The notes: generated from the letters alone by a model not told the origin. DNA of 64,000 bases from Ruminococcus sp. (GCF_017549005.1 NZ_JAFYYT010000001.1:86454-150453); one strand, 5' to 3'. Counted from the first letter of the stretch, positions 37,336 to 45,108 are shown. Numbers and translations are program-made.

Positions 37336-38270
37336 CTTGTCATTGAGGGTACAGGACAGGTCCTGAGGAGGTTTGCAACATATGCTTCGCCTGTTCCGAA
37401 TGCAGTTTTACCCTGAGGAGAAAGGATTATCCTGTGTGAGAGTACGGAAACAGCCGCATATTTCACATCATCGGGGGTAACATACTGCCTGTCATAAATG
37501 TAGGCGAACGCCTTTGCAGCCTTGAAAAGCGCTATACTTCCGCGGGGACTGATTCCAAGTACGATATTTCTGTCCGAACGGGTTGAGGAAACGATATTTA
37601 CTATATATTCCTTGATCTGATCGGTTACTCTCACATTCTTTACCTCCTCCTGCATAGCGATGATATCGTTTACGTGCATTACAGGCTCGGTAATATTTGC
37701 GATAGGGTTATATTTTTCTGTCCTGCCGAGTATCTCCATTTCCTCTTCCGTTGACGGATAGCCCATTGACAGCTTCATGAAGAAGCGGTCCATCTGAGCT
37801 TCGGGAAGATGGAACGTACCGTAGGTTTCTACAGGATTCTGTGTAGCCATTACCAGAAACGGTTTCGGGAGCTTGTGAGTAACGCCGTCAAGACTTATCT
37901 GACGCTCCTCCATAGCTTCGAGCAGAGCCGACTGTACCTTCGGCGAGGCACGGTTTATCTCATCGGCAAGGAGAAAGTTACACATTACAGCTCCGTCGCG
38001 GTAAACGAACTCTCCCTGCGAAGAATCAAGCATAGTAAAGCCTGCGATATCGGAAGGCATTATATCGGGAGTAAGCTGGATACGATTGAATTTTCCGCCT
38101 ATCGAACGGGAAAGAGCTGTTATCAGCTGAGTTTTTCCCACGCCGGGGACGTCCTCGAGCAATACGTGTCCTTCACAGAGAAGGGCGGCAATGAGCTTGA
38201 CAACAGTGTCCTTTTTACCGACAATTACCTTACCCACCGTTCCTGCGAGCTTACTTATATTTGCATTCAT
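37332..38270 (-). CDS. MoxR family AAA+ ATPase
   Basis: A 312-residue AAA+ protein with Walker A LLEDVPGVGKTQLI, Walker B FLLADEINRASPK, sensor 1 VMATQNPVE and the C-terminal lid (ISPRGSIALFKAAKAFAY). It is the first gene of the moxR-DUF58-transglutaminase-C39-prmA-unknown unit and overlaps DUF58 by 4 bp. Confidence 0.95.
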   Translation of the reverse strand: MNANISKLAGTVGKVIVGKKDTVVKLIAALLCEGHVLLEDVPGVGKTQLITALSRSIGGKFNRIQLTPDIMPSDIAGFTMLDSSQGEFVYRDGAVMCNFLLADEINRASPKVQSALLEAMEERQISLDGVTHKLPKPFLVMATQNPVETYGTFHLPEAQMDRFFMKLSMGYPSTEEEMEILGRTEKYNPIANITEPVMHVNDIIAMQEEVKNVRVTDQIKEYIVNIVSSTRSDRNIVLGISPRGSIALFKAAKAFAYIYDRQYVTPDDVKYAAVSVLSHRIILSPQGKTAFGTGEAYVANLLRTCPVPSMTR

Positions 38271-38313
38271 ACATCTTACCTCATTTTCTGAGTATTTTTA
38301 TCCAGTTAAATCT

Positions 38314-38342
38314 ATTATAACATATTTTGTCAACGACTTCAA
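38314..38342 (-). promoter_or_regulatory. Promoter of the moxR operon
   Basis: TTGAAG and TATAAT with 17-bp spacing on the minus strand, giving a leader of about 40 nt. Confidence 0.65.
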
Positions 38343-38355
38343 GTGAAAACGCAAC

Positions 38356-38399
38356 GAAAAAAAGCTTGTATTATTGTAACATCCTACAATAATGCAAGC
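38356..38399 (-). terminator. Second terminator downstream of tsf
   Basis: GCTTGCATTATTGTA and TACAATAATACAAGC form a 14-15-bp stem with one mismatch, followed by seven T on the minus strand. It lies between the tsf terminator and the moxR promoter and insulates the two operons. Confidence 0.75.
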
Positions 38400-38452
38400 C
38401 TGTCTATGTGGAATAATTGTCAATTTGATGTACTCTATTAATATTAAGAAAA

Positions 38453-38480
38453 AACAGCGGCAGAATACTCCGCCGCTGTA
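38453..38480 (-). terminator. Terminator of rpsB-tsf
   Basis: ACAGCGGCGGA and its near-complement CTGCCGCTGT with a TTTTTTC tail on the minus strand. Confidence 0.85.
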
Positions 38481-38494
38481 CGTTAAAACTTTGA

Positions 38495-39412
38495 TTACTT
38501 GATCATCTTAGCGATCTCGTCAGCAAAATTCTCTTCCTTTTTCTCAACGCCCTCGCCGCGCTCGTAACGAACAACGTCAACGACCTTGATAGAACCGCCG
38601 AGCTTCTTTGCCTCTGCGTCAACATAGCCCTGAACAGAGAGCTTGTCATCCTTAACGAATGCCTGCTCGAGGAGGCAGTTCTCTGTGTAGTACTTGCCTA
38701 CCTTGCCCTCAACGATCTTAGCGCGAACCTGCTCGGGCTTTGAAGCCATCTTGGGATCCTCAGCCATCTGAGCCATCATGATCTCCTTCTCTTTCTCAAG
38801 TACCTCAGCAGGAACCTGCTCGCGGCAGAGATATGCTGCGTTAAGAGCAGCAGACTGCATAGCTACGTCCTTACCGATAACTGCTACCTGATCAGCAGAA
38901 AGGTCTGTATCCATCTTTACGAGAACACCGATGCTTCCGCCATTGTGGATATAAGAAGCAAGCTTGCCCTCGAGTCTTACGAAACGACGGATAACGATGT
39001 TCTCACGGATCTTCATGCCTGCGAGCTCTGTGAGAGCCTCGCCTACTGTGCAGCTGCCGCCGCTGATAGGCAATTCCTTGAGAGCCTCAACGTCAGCAGG
39101 ATTCTTTTCGATTATTGTCTTTGCTACGTTAGCAACGAAGTTTCTGATATCGTCTGTGTTAGCAGCAAAGTCTGTCTCTGTGTTTACTTCGAGGAGAACG
39201 CCTACATTGCCGTCAACAACAGCAGTAACTACGCCCTCGGCAGCAGCTCTGCCGCTCTTCTTTGCCTGTGTGGCAAGTCCTTTTTCTCTGAGGAACTCGA
39301 TAGCCTTGTCCATATCGCCATCGTTCTCTTCGAGAGCCTTTTTACAGTCCATCATACCAACGCCTGTGGACTTCATAAGTTCTTTAATTTCTGCAACGGA
39401 AACCTTTCCCAT
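38495..39412 (-). CDS. tsf: Elongation factor Ts
   Basis: EF-Ts recycles EF-Tu. The N-terminal UBA-like module has MKSTGVGMMDCKKALEENDG and the core has EVNTETDFAANTDD, the EF-Tu contact motif. The 305 residues match the long Firmicute form. It follows rpsB with a hairpin in the 85-bp gap. Confidence 0.96.
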   Translation of the reverse strand: MGKVSVAEIKELMKSTGVGMMDCKKALEENDGDMDKAIEFLREKGLATQAKKSGRAAAEGVVTAVVDGNVGVLLEVNTETDFAANTDDIRNFVANVAKTIIEKNPADVEALKELPISGGSCTVGEALTELAGMKIRENIVIRRFVRLEGKLASYIHNGGSIGVLVKMDTDLSADQVAVIGKDVAMQSAALNAAYLCREQVPAEVLEKEKEIMMAQMAEDPKMASKPEQVRAKIVEGKVGKYYTENCLLEQAFVKDDKLSVQGYVDAEAKKLGGSIKVVDVVRYERGEGVEKKEENFADEIAKMIK

Positions 39413-39446
39413 TGTGATTACCTCCTAATATATTTAGTAAATCCGC

Positions 39447-39478
39447 AAAAACCCGAAGTGTTAGTTCGGGTTTTTGAT
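39447..39478 (-). terminator. Leaky terminator between rpsB and tsf
   Basis: AAAAACCCGAA and TTCGGGTTTTT form a hairpin with a T-run in the 85-bp gap. It probably sets the ratio of S2 to EF-Ts. Confidence 0.7.
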
Positions 39479-39497
39479 TGTTTTCAATGTTTTATGA

Positions 39498-40244
39498 TTA
39501 TTCAGCGTCAGCCTCAGCTGTCTCAGCTTCCTCAGCAGGAGCCTCTGCAGCAGTAGCGTCGTCGCCCTGTCTGCCTTCGATAACAGCGTTAGCAACTGTG
39601 CCTGCAATGAGCTTTACAGCTCTGATAGCGTCGTCGTTACCGGGAATAACGTAGTCAACTTCATCAGGATCGCAGTTTGTATCAACGATAGCAACGATCG
39701 GGATGTTGAGCTTCTTAGCCTCTGCAACAGCGATCTTTTCCTTGCGTGGGTCAACGATAAAGAGAGCTGCGGGGAGCTTCTTCATTGTCTTGATACCGCC
39801 GAGGAACTTTTCGAGCTTCTCTATTTCAAGGTTGAGCTTAACAACTTCCTTCTTGGGGAGAAGAGCGAATGTGCCGTCCTCTTCCATAGCGTGGAGCTGC
39901 TCAAGTCTCTTGATTCTTGTCTGGATAGTCTTGAAGTTTGTGAGCATACCACCGAGCCATCTTGCGTTTACATAGTGTGCGCCGGCTCTTGTAGCTTCTT
40001 CCTTAACAGAATCTCCTGCCTGCTTCTTTGTACCTACGAAAAGAACTTCGCCGCCCTGTGCTGCAATGTCACGAACGAACATATAAGCCTCTTCGAGCTT
40101 CTTTACTGTCTTCTGAAGGTCGATGATGTAGATTCCGTTTCTTTCTGTGAAAATGTACTGAGCCATTTTCGGATTCCATCTTCTTGTCTGGTGTCCGAAG
40201 TGAACGCCTGCTTCAAGAAGCTGCTTCATTGATACTACTCCCAT
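39498..40244 (-). CDS. rpsB: 30S ribosomal protein S2
   Basis: The 248-residue protein begins [20 protein letters not shown] and contains [19 protein letters not shown], both hallmarks of S2, plus [10 protein letters not shown]. The C-terminus ends in an Ala/Glu-rich acidic tail. A strong AAGGAGG precedes the ATG. Confidence 0.97.
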   Translation of the reverse strand: MGVVSMKQLLEAGVHFGHQTRRWNPKMAQYIFTERNGIYIIDLQKTVKKLEEAYMFVRDIAAQGGEVLFVGTKKQAGDSVKEEATRAGAHYVNARWLGGMLTNFKTIQTRIKRLEQLHAMEEDGTFALLPKKEVVKLNLEIEKLEKFLGGIKTMKKLPAALFIVDPRKEKIAVAEAKKLNIPIVAIVDTNCDPDEVDYVIPGNDDAIRAVKLIAGTVANAVIEGRQGDDATAAEAPAEEAETAEADAE

Positions 40245-40249
40245 GGTGT

Positions 40250-40352
40250 AGTCCTCCTTAAAATTGGTTATTATTAATCCTCCGCCGTACTTGGCTCAGC
40301 AGCAACACAGACCTCTGTGCACCAACCGCTGAAAATACCGGCGTGCGAATTG
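40250..40352 (-). promoter_or_regulatory. Structured leader of rpsB, possible autoregulatory site
   Basis: The roughly 105-nt leader can form CACAGA/TCTGTG and a larger CGCCG/CGGCG pairing. I cannot assign it to a known leader class with certainty. Confidence 0.4.
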
Positions 40353-40359
40353 CCTTAAT

Positions 40360-40388
40360 ATTATATCATTTCTCGGGAATAATTTCAA
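40360..40388 (-). promoter_or_regulatory. Promoter of rpsB-tsf
   Basis: TTGAAA and TATAAT with 17-bp spacing on the minus strand. Confidence 0.75.
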
Positions 40389-40403
40389 GTATTTTTGCAA
40401 TGT

Positions 40404-40703
40404 CTATTTTAACAAACTTAAAACACCGTTTCTGCTTCTTTTTGTAAAATTCGACTCGTGATGCATTCCCGAGCGCTCTACAAGAACCACATCATCGCCT
40501 ATCACCCTGATATCGGCGCAGGAAATGACGGTATCGCTCTCGCGCCCGAAAAGTCCGAAAAAGCGCGAACCGCCGTATATTACCAGCGACCTTACGCTCC
40601 CCTTGTCGGTATCTATCTCGATATCGTCGATAAATCCGAGCCTGTCGCCCGAAGCTATATCTATAACTTCCTTTCTGCAAAGCTCGTCAAATCCAAGAAG
40701 CAT
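40404..40703 (-). CDS. YlmC/YmxH family PRC-barrel protein
   Basis: A 99-residue PRC-barrel protein of the YlmC/YmxH family, often annotated as sporulation-related in Firmicutes. Family features are FDELCRKEVIDIASGDRLG and DDIEIDTDKG, then YGGSRFFGLFG and ISCADIRVIGDDVVLV. I chose the ATG at 40703, 8 nt after AGGGG, rather than the GTG three codons upstream, which abuts that site. The molecular role is not known. Confidence 0.85.
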   Translation of the reverse strand: MLLGFDELCRKEVIDIASGDRLGFIDDIEIDTDKGSVRSLVIYGGSRFFGLFGRESDTVISCADIRVIGDDVVLVERSGMHHESNFTKRSRNGVLSLLK

Positions 40704-40767
40704 AACCAGCACCCCTGCATGATTATATGCTTAGACTCCGCGAAAAATGTGTTATCTGCGCTTTTCA

Positions 40768-40806
40768 AAGAAAAATGCAGCAGCCCTGTAAAGCTGCCGC
40801 ATCTCT
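40768..40806 (-). terminator. Terminator of the small sorting-signal gene
   Basis: GCGGCAGCTTTACAGGGCTGCTGC followed by ATTTTTC on the minus strand; stem GCGGCAGC/GCTGCTGC with one mismatch. The core overlaps the end of the gene closely. Confidence 0.7.
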
Positions 40807-40807
40807 A

Positions 40808-40984
40808 TCATTCATCGTCGTCTTCTTCGTCATTGTCGCTGTCAGCGCCCTTTTTCTTAGCAAATACAGCAGTACCTGCTGCAAGAAGGACAGCTGCGCC
40901 GATTATTGCGAAAAGAACTCCTTTTGGAAAATTATCGCCTGTCTGAGGAACATTTGCCGACATAAGCATTAAAGTTTCGTACAT
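40808..40984 (-). CDS. Tiny protein consisting mainly of an LPXTG-like sorting signal
   Basis: A 58-residue protein: about 14 residues, then VPQTGDN (an LPXTG-like sortase motif), a membrane helix (VLFAIIGAAVLLAAGTAVFA), a KKK stop and an unusually acidic tail (DSDNDEEDDDE). There is no signal peptide and no extracellular domain, so only the anchor part is present. The ATG at 40984 has GGAGG 8 nt upstream, while an ATG five codons earlier overlaps that site. It has its own promoter and terminator, which argues for a real gene. The role is unknown. Confidence 0.7.
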   Translation of the reverse strand: MYETLMLMSANVPQTGDNFPKGVLFAIIGAAVLLAAGTAVFAKKKGADSDNDEEDDDE

Positions 40985-41016
40985 TATCAAGTCCTCCATA
41001 AAAATTACTATTTAGT

Positions 41017-41045
41017 ATTGTATCACAGCAGGAAGGATTTGTCAA
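41017..41045 (-). promoter_or_regulatory. Promoter of the tiny sorting-signal gene
   Basis: TTGACA and TACAAT with 17-bp spacing on the minus strand, just after hydG. Confidence 0.75.
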
Positions 41046-41076
41046 ATATTTGCTGTATCAATGCGTAAACATATCA

Positions 41077-42528
41077 TCAGAACCTGAAATCGCGCTGACC
41101 GCCGTTCTTTATGCTGTCAAGGTACTCAATTGCACGCTGACGGCGCTTTTCATCGGGAACATTCTGTATCTCTCTTGCGATAAGAGCCTCTCCGACTGCC
41201 TTTGTTTCCGGAGAAGCATAGTCGGAAAGGTACTCCTGCAGTGTCATGAGAGCATTCGGGTGGCAGCAGTTCTGTATCTGTCCCACCTTGCAGAGCGCCA
41301 TGAAGCGGTCGCCTGTACGTCCCTCGCGATAGCAGGCTGTGCAGAATGACGGGATATAGCCGCCGTCCATGAGCCACTTTACAACTTCGTCAAGAGAACG
41401 CTGGTCTGAAACATCGAACTGCTCCGTATCGTGAGGTCTCTCCTCGGCAGAATAGCCTGCGTAGCCGCCGACAGATGTTCTTGAGCCGCCCGATATCTGC
41501 GAAACGCCAAGTCCGAGAACTTTTTCACGACAGGCTTCGCTTTCACGGGTAGAGATTATCATTCCTGTGTAAGGAACTGCAATTCTTATGCAGGCAACAA
41601 GCTTTGCAAATGTATCGTCGTCGATGCCGTTATCGAATACGCTCGGGTCTATATCGGAAGCTCTTCTTATACGCGGAACGCTGATAGTATGCGGTCCTAC
41701 GCCATGTACGGCTTCAAGATGCTCAGCGTGCATGAGAAGTCCTGCGAACTCGTACTTGTACTTGTCAAGTCCGAAGAGAACTCCGAGGCCTACATCGTCG
41801 ATACCGCCGTCCATAGCTCTGTCCATAGCCTCCGTGTGATATGCATAGTTGTGCTTTGGTCCTGCAGGGTGAAGCTTTTCATAGCTTTCTTTGTGGTAGG
41901 TCTCCTGGAAGAGTATGTATGTTCCTATTCCGGCTTCCTTGAGCTTACGGTAGTTCTCGACTGTAGTTGCGGCAATATTTACGTTTACACGGCGTATCGC
42001 TCCGTTCTTGTGCTTGATTGAGTAGATAGTGTTGATACATTCGAGGATATACTCGATAGGATTGTTGACAGGGTCCTCGCCCGACTCGATAGCAAGGCGC
42101 TTGTGTCCCATGTCCTGAAGCGCGATGACTTCCTGGCGTACTTCCTCCTGTGTGAGCTTCTTACGCGGAATTTCCTTGTTCTGCATATGATAAGGACAGT
42201 AAACGCACTTGTTTACGCAGTAATTCGAGAGATAAAGAGGTGCGAACATAACTATTCTGTTGCCGTAGAACGCCTGCTTTATCTCCTTAGCAAGCTCGAA
42301 CATCTTATCGGTCATCTCGGGGATATCACAGGCAAGAAGTACGCTTGCCTCACGGTGGGAAAGTCCTGCACATTCAACTCCCCTGCCTGTCTTTTTCGGC
42401 TTTGCCTTTTCAAGTATCTGCTCAATGAGCTCGCGGTTATGCTTGTTCTGCTCCGCATACTCAAGTGTGGCAAGTATCTCCTCGTCGTTTATAAATTCTT
42501 CCGCTTTAAGCGATCTTACATCATACAT
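41077..42528 (-). CDS. hydG: [FeFe]-hydrogenase maturase HydG (radical SAM)
   Basis: HydG splits tyrosine to give the CO and CN- ligands of the H-cluster. The radical SAM cluster motif is CVNKCVYC (CX3CX2C). The characteristic segments ILFQETYHKESYEKLHPAGP and DDVGLGVLFGL are present, and the C-terminal cluster region has FCTACYREGRTGDRFM and later CKVGQIQNCCHPNA, which hold the auxiliary cluster cysteines. The 483 residues are standard. It is the last gene of TM1266-PNPOx-hydG and matures the hydrogenase encoded at 18.5-22.7 kb. hydE and hydF are not in this window. Confidence 0.96.
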   Translation of the reverse strand: MYDVRSLKAEEFINDEEILATLEYAEQNKHNRELIEQILEKAKPKKTGRGVECAGLSHREASVLLACDIPEMTDKMFELAKEIKQAFYGNRIVMFAPLYLSNYCVNKCVYCPYHMQNKEIPRKKLTQEEVRQEVIALQDMGHKRLAIESGEDPVNNPIEYILECINTIYSIKHKNGAIRRVNVNIAATTVENYRKLKEAGIGTYILFQETYHKESYEKLHPAGPKHNYAYHTEAMDRAMDGGIDDVGLGVLFGLDKYKYEFAGLLMHAEHLEAVHGVGPHTISVPRIRRASDIDPSVFDNGIDDDTFAKLVACIRIAVPYTGMIISTRESEACREKVLGLGVSQISGGSRTSVGGYAGYSAEERPHDTEQFDVSDQRSLDEVVKWLMDGGYIPSFCTACYREGRTGDRFMALCKVGQIQNCCHPNALMTLQEYLSDYASPETKAVGEALIAREIQNVPDEKRRQRAIEYLDSIKNGGQRDFRF

Positions 42529-42545
42529 ATATATTTCCTCCGTTT

Positions 42546-43013
42546 TTATTTTGCCTTACAGGTCATTTTTTCGGCTTTCAGCCTGAAAACTGCCGTTCTT
42601 TCAAGAACGTCGGACTTGTAGTCCCAGTCTTCACTGCCTGTTGCCTGCTTCATGATGCAGTTCAGAGCAGTCAGCTTTTCGTCTTCACTGCTTATAAGGG
42701 AAAGCTTTCCCGTACCGATAACGCTTCGGAACCCTGCGGAATGACCGCAGCCCGTATCAGCACCGATAAGTGTGTATTCACCGTCTATCTCAAAGCCCAC
42801 GGACGGTGCGCTTTTAGCAAGCTCATACTTTCTGCCTGCCGCAGCTCCGTGAAAATAAAAGGTATACTCTCCGTTTTCCGTGGAATAACCATAATTCACC
42901 GGAACAATATAGACATCGCCGCTGTCGCAGAAGCCTATACGGATTATCTTCTCCTTTGCAATGAACTCCTCTATGGCGTTCCTGTCGGTAATTTCTCTGT
43001 CAGCTCTTCTCAT
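42546..43013 (-). CDS. Pyridoxamine 5'-phosphate oxidase family (NimA-like) flavin-binding protein
   Basis: A 155-residue split-barrel protein starting MRRADREITDRNAIEEFIAK, the usual start of the NimA/PNPOx-like group that binds FMN or heme. YIVPVNYGYS and FYFHGAAAGRKYELA are family motifs. I start at 43013 with GGAG 6 nt upstream; an ATG four codons earlier lacks a site. It lies between TM1266 and hydG, so it may help in redox or maturation steps, but that is inference. Confidence 0.85.
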   Translation of the reverse strand: MRRADREITDRNAIEEFIAKEKIIRIGFCDSGDVYIVPVNYGYSTENGEYTFYFHGAAAGRKYELAKSAPSVGFEIDGEYTLIGADTGCGHSAGFRSVIGTGKLSLISSEDEKLTALNCIMKQATGSEDWDYKSDVLERTAVFRLKAEKMTCKAK

Positions 43014-43028
43014 ATCCTGCTCCATAAA

Positions 43029-43277
43029 TTATTTTTTTGATATTGCCGCCTTTACGGATACTCCGGTTATCTGCCCGAGTCTGCCCGTAAGGCTGCTTAT
43101 AACGTCAGGCTCGGCGTCAAGCGCCACAGATATGAGGGATATCCCTCTCTCCTTATAAGGTATTCCCATGCGTCCGATGATTATATCGCTGTACTCGTGA
43201 AGTACATTGTTTACTTCCACGGAAGCGGACTGTTCATCTATGACGATGGCGGCTACAGCTATTCTTTTGCTTTCCAT
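43029..43277 (-). CDS. Iron-only hydrogenase system regulator, TM1266 family
   Basis: An 82-residue ACT-like protein. It starts MESKRIAVAAIVIDEQSAS, contains NNVLHEYSDIIIGRMGIPYK and ISVALDA, and matches the small putative regulators that accompany hydE/hydG genes. A perfect AAAGGAGGAG site selects the ATG at 43277. It is the first gene of the hydG unit. Whether it binds DNA or regulates in another way is not known. Confidence 0.85.
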   Translation of the reverse strand: MESKRIAVAAIVIDEQSASVEVNNVLHEYSDIIIGRMGIPYKERGISLISVALDAEPDVISSLTGRLGQITGVSVKAAISKK

Positions 43278-43458
43278 TTCTCCTCCTTTACTGGCTGGGT
43301 CAGACAATAAAAAATCCGCCCACATACGGACGGACAGAATCAGTGCATATCATTTCTTATAGCTAAACTGCTGTCCGATAACAGAGTTCTCACCCTGCTG
43401 CCCGAAAACAATATTTTTATTGAAGCCAAGACCAGAATAAATCCTGATCTCCGCTGTA
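43278..43458 (-). promoter_or_regulatory. Structured attenuator-like leader of TM1266-PNPOx-hydG
   Basis: The minus-strand leader can form hairpins GATCAG/CTGGTC, CAATA/TATTG and CAGGG/CTCTG. Next comes a long stem CGGACAG (43377-43371) with CTGTCCG (43337-43331), extended inside by CAGT/ACTG. It overlaps and excludes a terminator, TCCGTCC-N6-GGGCGGA with TTTTTTATT (43334-43307). This is the layout of a transcription attenuator or riboswitch. I could not match it to a known class. Confidence 0.6.
43307..43334 (-). terminator. Leader terminator of the hydG operon
   Basis: Stem TCCGTCC/GGGCGGA with a TTTTTTATT tail, about 30 nt before the TM1266 ribosome site. Confidence 0.75.
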
Positions 43459-43461
43459 ATT

Positions 43462-43490
43462 ATCATAGCACATTGTTACAATATTGTCAA
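43462..43490 (-). promoter_or_regulatory. Promoter of the hydG operon overlapping a Rex-like operator
   Basis: TTGACA and TATGAT with 17-bp spacing. The -35 is part of the palindrome TTGACA-N6-TAACAA (43473-43490), 10 of 12 matches to the Rex operator. Confidence 0.7.
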
Positions 43491-43599
43491 TCTTAACTTG
43501 TTAGTGTTGCATAACATCGTTGTTATCTCCTGTTTTTGTATAGCTTATACAATCAGAGAGTTCAATTTTAAAAAAATTATATAATTTTTCAAAAATCAC

Positions 43600-43628
43600 T
43601 GGACAAATCTTAATATTTGTGTTATACT
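43600..43628 (+). promoter_or_regulatory. Promoter of the Cys-motif/PQ-rich protein gene
   Basis: TGGACA and TATACT with 17-bp spacing, 32 bp before the ATG. The stretch 43491-43599 is very AT-rich and shows nothing else. Confidence 0.65.
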
Positions 43629-43659
43629 GTTTTTAGATTTATTTTTGAGGTGATTATTA

Positions 43660-44307
43660 ATGGGTTTATTCTCATTTTTCCAGGGCGGCGCTAAATATTT
43701 CGATAAAAAAATAGAGCCTAAATGCGATTACTGTATGTACGGTAAGAGAACTAAGGACGGTAACAGAGTCCTTTGTGAAAAAAGAGGTCTCGTTGAACAG
43801 AATTATTCATGCAAAGCTTTTATATATTCTCCTCTCAAGAGAATACCTGTAAAACAGCTCAGATTTGTGGGCAGTATTGCCGACGACGAACTGTTTATCG
43901 AGTCTAAGGGCGATATCGCCGAGAAACAGGAAAGCGAAAAGAAAACTGAAAAGAAGTCCGACAGCAAGTCTGACAATAAAAAGGATACCAAACCTGCTGT
44001 TAAGCCCGAGCCTGCTGAAAATGAGACTGCAAATGAAGCTGAAAAGCAGGAAAACAACGAGGCTGCTCCGACAGCACAGCCTGCTCCTCAGACTCCAAAC
44101 GAGCAGAAGGCTCCCGTTCAGGAAGCAAATGAACAGAAAGCTCCTGTTCAGCCTGCACCTGCTGCTCCTGTAAACATTCAGAAGCCAAACTTCCCTGTAC
44201 AGAACGGTATTGGTGCTCCTGCAAATGTCCAGAAGCCGAATGTTCCTGTACAGAATGCTCCTGTTGCCGAAAAGCCCGTTCAGCAGAACGAAGCACCAAG
44301 AGCATAA
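43660..44307 (+). CDS. Hypothetical protein with Cys-rich head and Pro/Gln/Ala-rich repetitive tail
   Basis: This 215-residue protein has two parts. The head (about 1-85) has CDYCMYGKRTKDG, CEKRG and SCKAF, a possible four-Cys metal site. The tail (about 86-215) is low complexity: a Lys/Asp/Ser stretch, then Ala/Glu/Pro, then repeats of NEQKAPVQ (twice) and of NVQKPNVPVQN-like units (twice). No signal peptide or membrane helix is present. The frame is supported by a promoter, a GAGGTG site and a terminator. I do not recognise a function. Confidence 0.7.
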   Translation: MGLFSFFQGGAKYFDKKIEPKCDYCMYGKRTKDGNRVLCEKRGLVEQNYSCKAFIYSPLKRIPVKQLRFVGSIADDELFIESKGDIAEKQESEKKTEKKSDSKSDNKKDTKPAVKPEPAENETANEAEKQENNEAAPTAQPAPQTPNEQKAPVQEANEQKAPVQPAPAAPVNIQKPNFPVQNGIGAPANVQKPNVPVQNAPVAEKPVQQNEAPRA

Positions 44308-44326
44308 CATAAATAATATCACATAT

Positions 44327-44356
44327 GAGGAGTGTTCTGCACTCCTCTTTTTATTT
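44327..44356 (+). terminator. Terminator of the PQ-rich protein gene
   Basis: GAGGAGTG, ttctg loop, CACTCCTC, then TTTTTATTT. Confidence 0.85.
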
Positions 44357-44368
44357 CTCCTCATTTAC

Positions 44369-44397
44369 TTGACAAAGCTTATGGAATAATGTATAAT
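44369..44397 (+). promoter_or_regulatory. Promoter of the 167-residue membrane protein gene
   Basis: TTGACA and TATAAT with 17-bp spacing, 60 bp before the start. Confidence 0.8.
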
Positions 44398-44456
44398 ATT
44401 TATTGTTGCAGATATCTCACTCACTGTCGGTCATTTGTCTAAGATAAGGTGCTTTT

Positions 44457-44960
44457 ATGGATTTGGAACAGGAATACGGTAAAAACAGGCTTTCTATCAA
44501 AAGATGCAACAGATATTATAATATTATCGCAATATTCTATCTCGTAGTCTTCGGCGCACGTATCTTTGCAGAAATATATTCGTGTTTTCTCGGCGGTTCG
44601 CTTTTTTTGCTGCTTGGAGCTTTTATAAGTGCTGCTGCCCTTGCCGCAGGCTTCGGCGGCGTGTATCTCCATAAGGATATTTTTCCTATTGCCGCACCGT
44701 TTATTGTGTTATTGCATGACGCGATAGCTTTATCTGCTTTTCAGATAGTTACTCCCTTATGCTTTATATGTTCAATTGTGAATATTCTGGTCAATAAAAA
44801 GTACCGCTGGCTCGAACAACAGGACGGATTTCCGTATTTTAACGTCCGTTTCAGAGATCAGGAAATAGATAGTTCCCAGTGGAATATCAAGGCCCCCTAT
44901 ACTCAGAGCTTTGAAGAGATCAAAAAACAAGATAACAACGGTCAGATGGACGACCTCTGA
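44457..44960 (+). CDS. Hypothetical membrane protein, 167 residues
   Basis: The protein has about four hydrophobic segments in residues 20-115 (for example FLGGSLFLLLGAFISAAALA) and a soluble acidic C-terminus. No family is recognised. It has a consensus promoter, but the ribosome site is weak (AAGGTG). The tRNA-Leu gene begins 15 bp after its stop and may be read from the same promoter. Confidence 0.65.
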   Translation: MDLEQEYGKNRLSIKRCNRYYNIIAIFYLVVFGARIFAEIYSCFLGGSLFLLLGAFISAAALAAGFGGVYLHKDIFPIAAPFIVLLHDAIALSAFQIVTPLCFICSIVNILVNKKYRWLEQQDGFPYFNVRFRDQEIDSSQWNIKAPYTQSFEEIKKQDNNGQMDDL

Positions 44961-44975
44961 GTTGTTTAAATATTT

Positions 44976-45060
44976 GCGGGTATGGCGAAATTGGCATACG
45001 CACCAGATTTAGGTTCTGGCGGAGAGATCCATGCAGGTTCAACTCCTGTTACCCGCACCA
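44976..45060 (+). tRNA. tRNA-Leu (anticodon TAG)
   Basis: An 85-nt class II tRNA with encoded CCA. The acceptor stem GCGGGTA pairs with TACCCGC, the anticodon arm CCAGA-TTTAGGT-TCTGG gives TAG, and a variable arm and T loop GGTTCAACTCC are present. Confidence 0.95.
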
Positions 45061-45063
45061 ATA

Positions 45064-45108
45064 GACAAAATCGCGTTCTACTTAGTGTGGAGCGCGATTT
45101 TGTTATAT
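45064..45108 (+). terminator. Terminator after tRNA-Leu
   Basis: CAAAATCGCG and CGCGATTTTG form a perfect stem followed by TTATAT. Confidence 0.75.

Noticed and set aside
38364-38399. The 36-bp near-palindrome before moxR as an operator
   Set aside because: A run of seven T follows on the minus strand and it lies upstream of the moxR promoter, so a terminator explains it better.
43381-43456. Possible FMN riboswitch in the hydG leader because of the TTCGGGCAGCAGGGTGAGAA stretch
   Set aside because: It resembles one short FMN segment only. The second half and the closing stem are missing and the length is too short.
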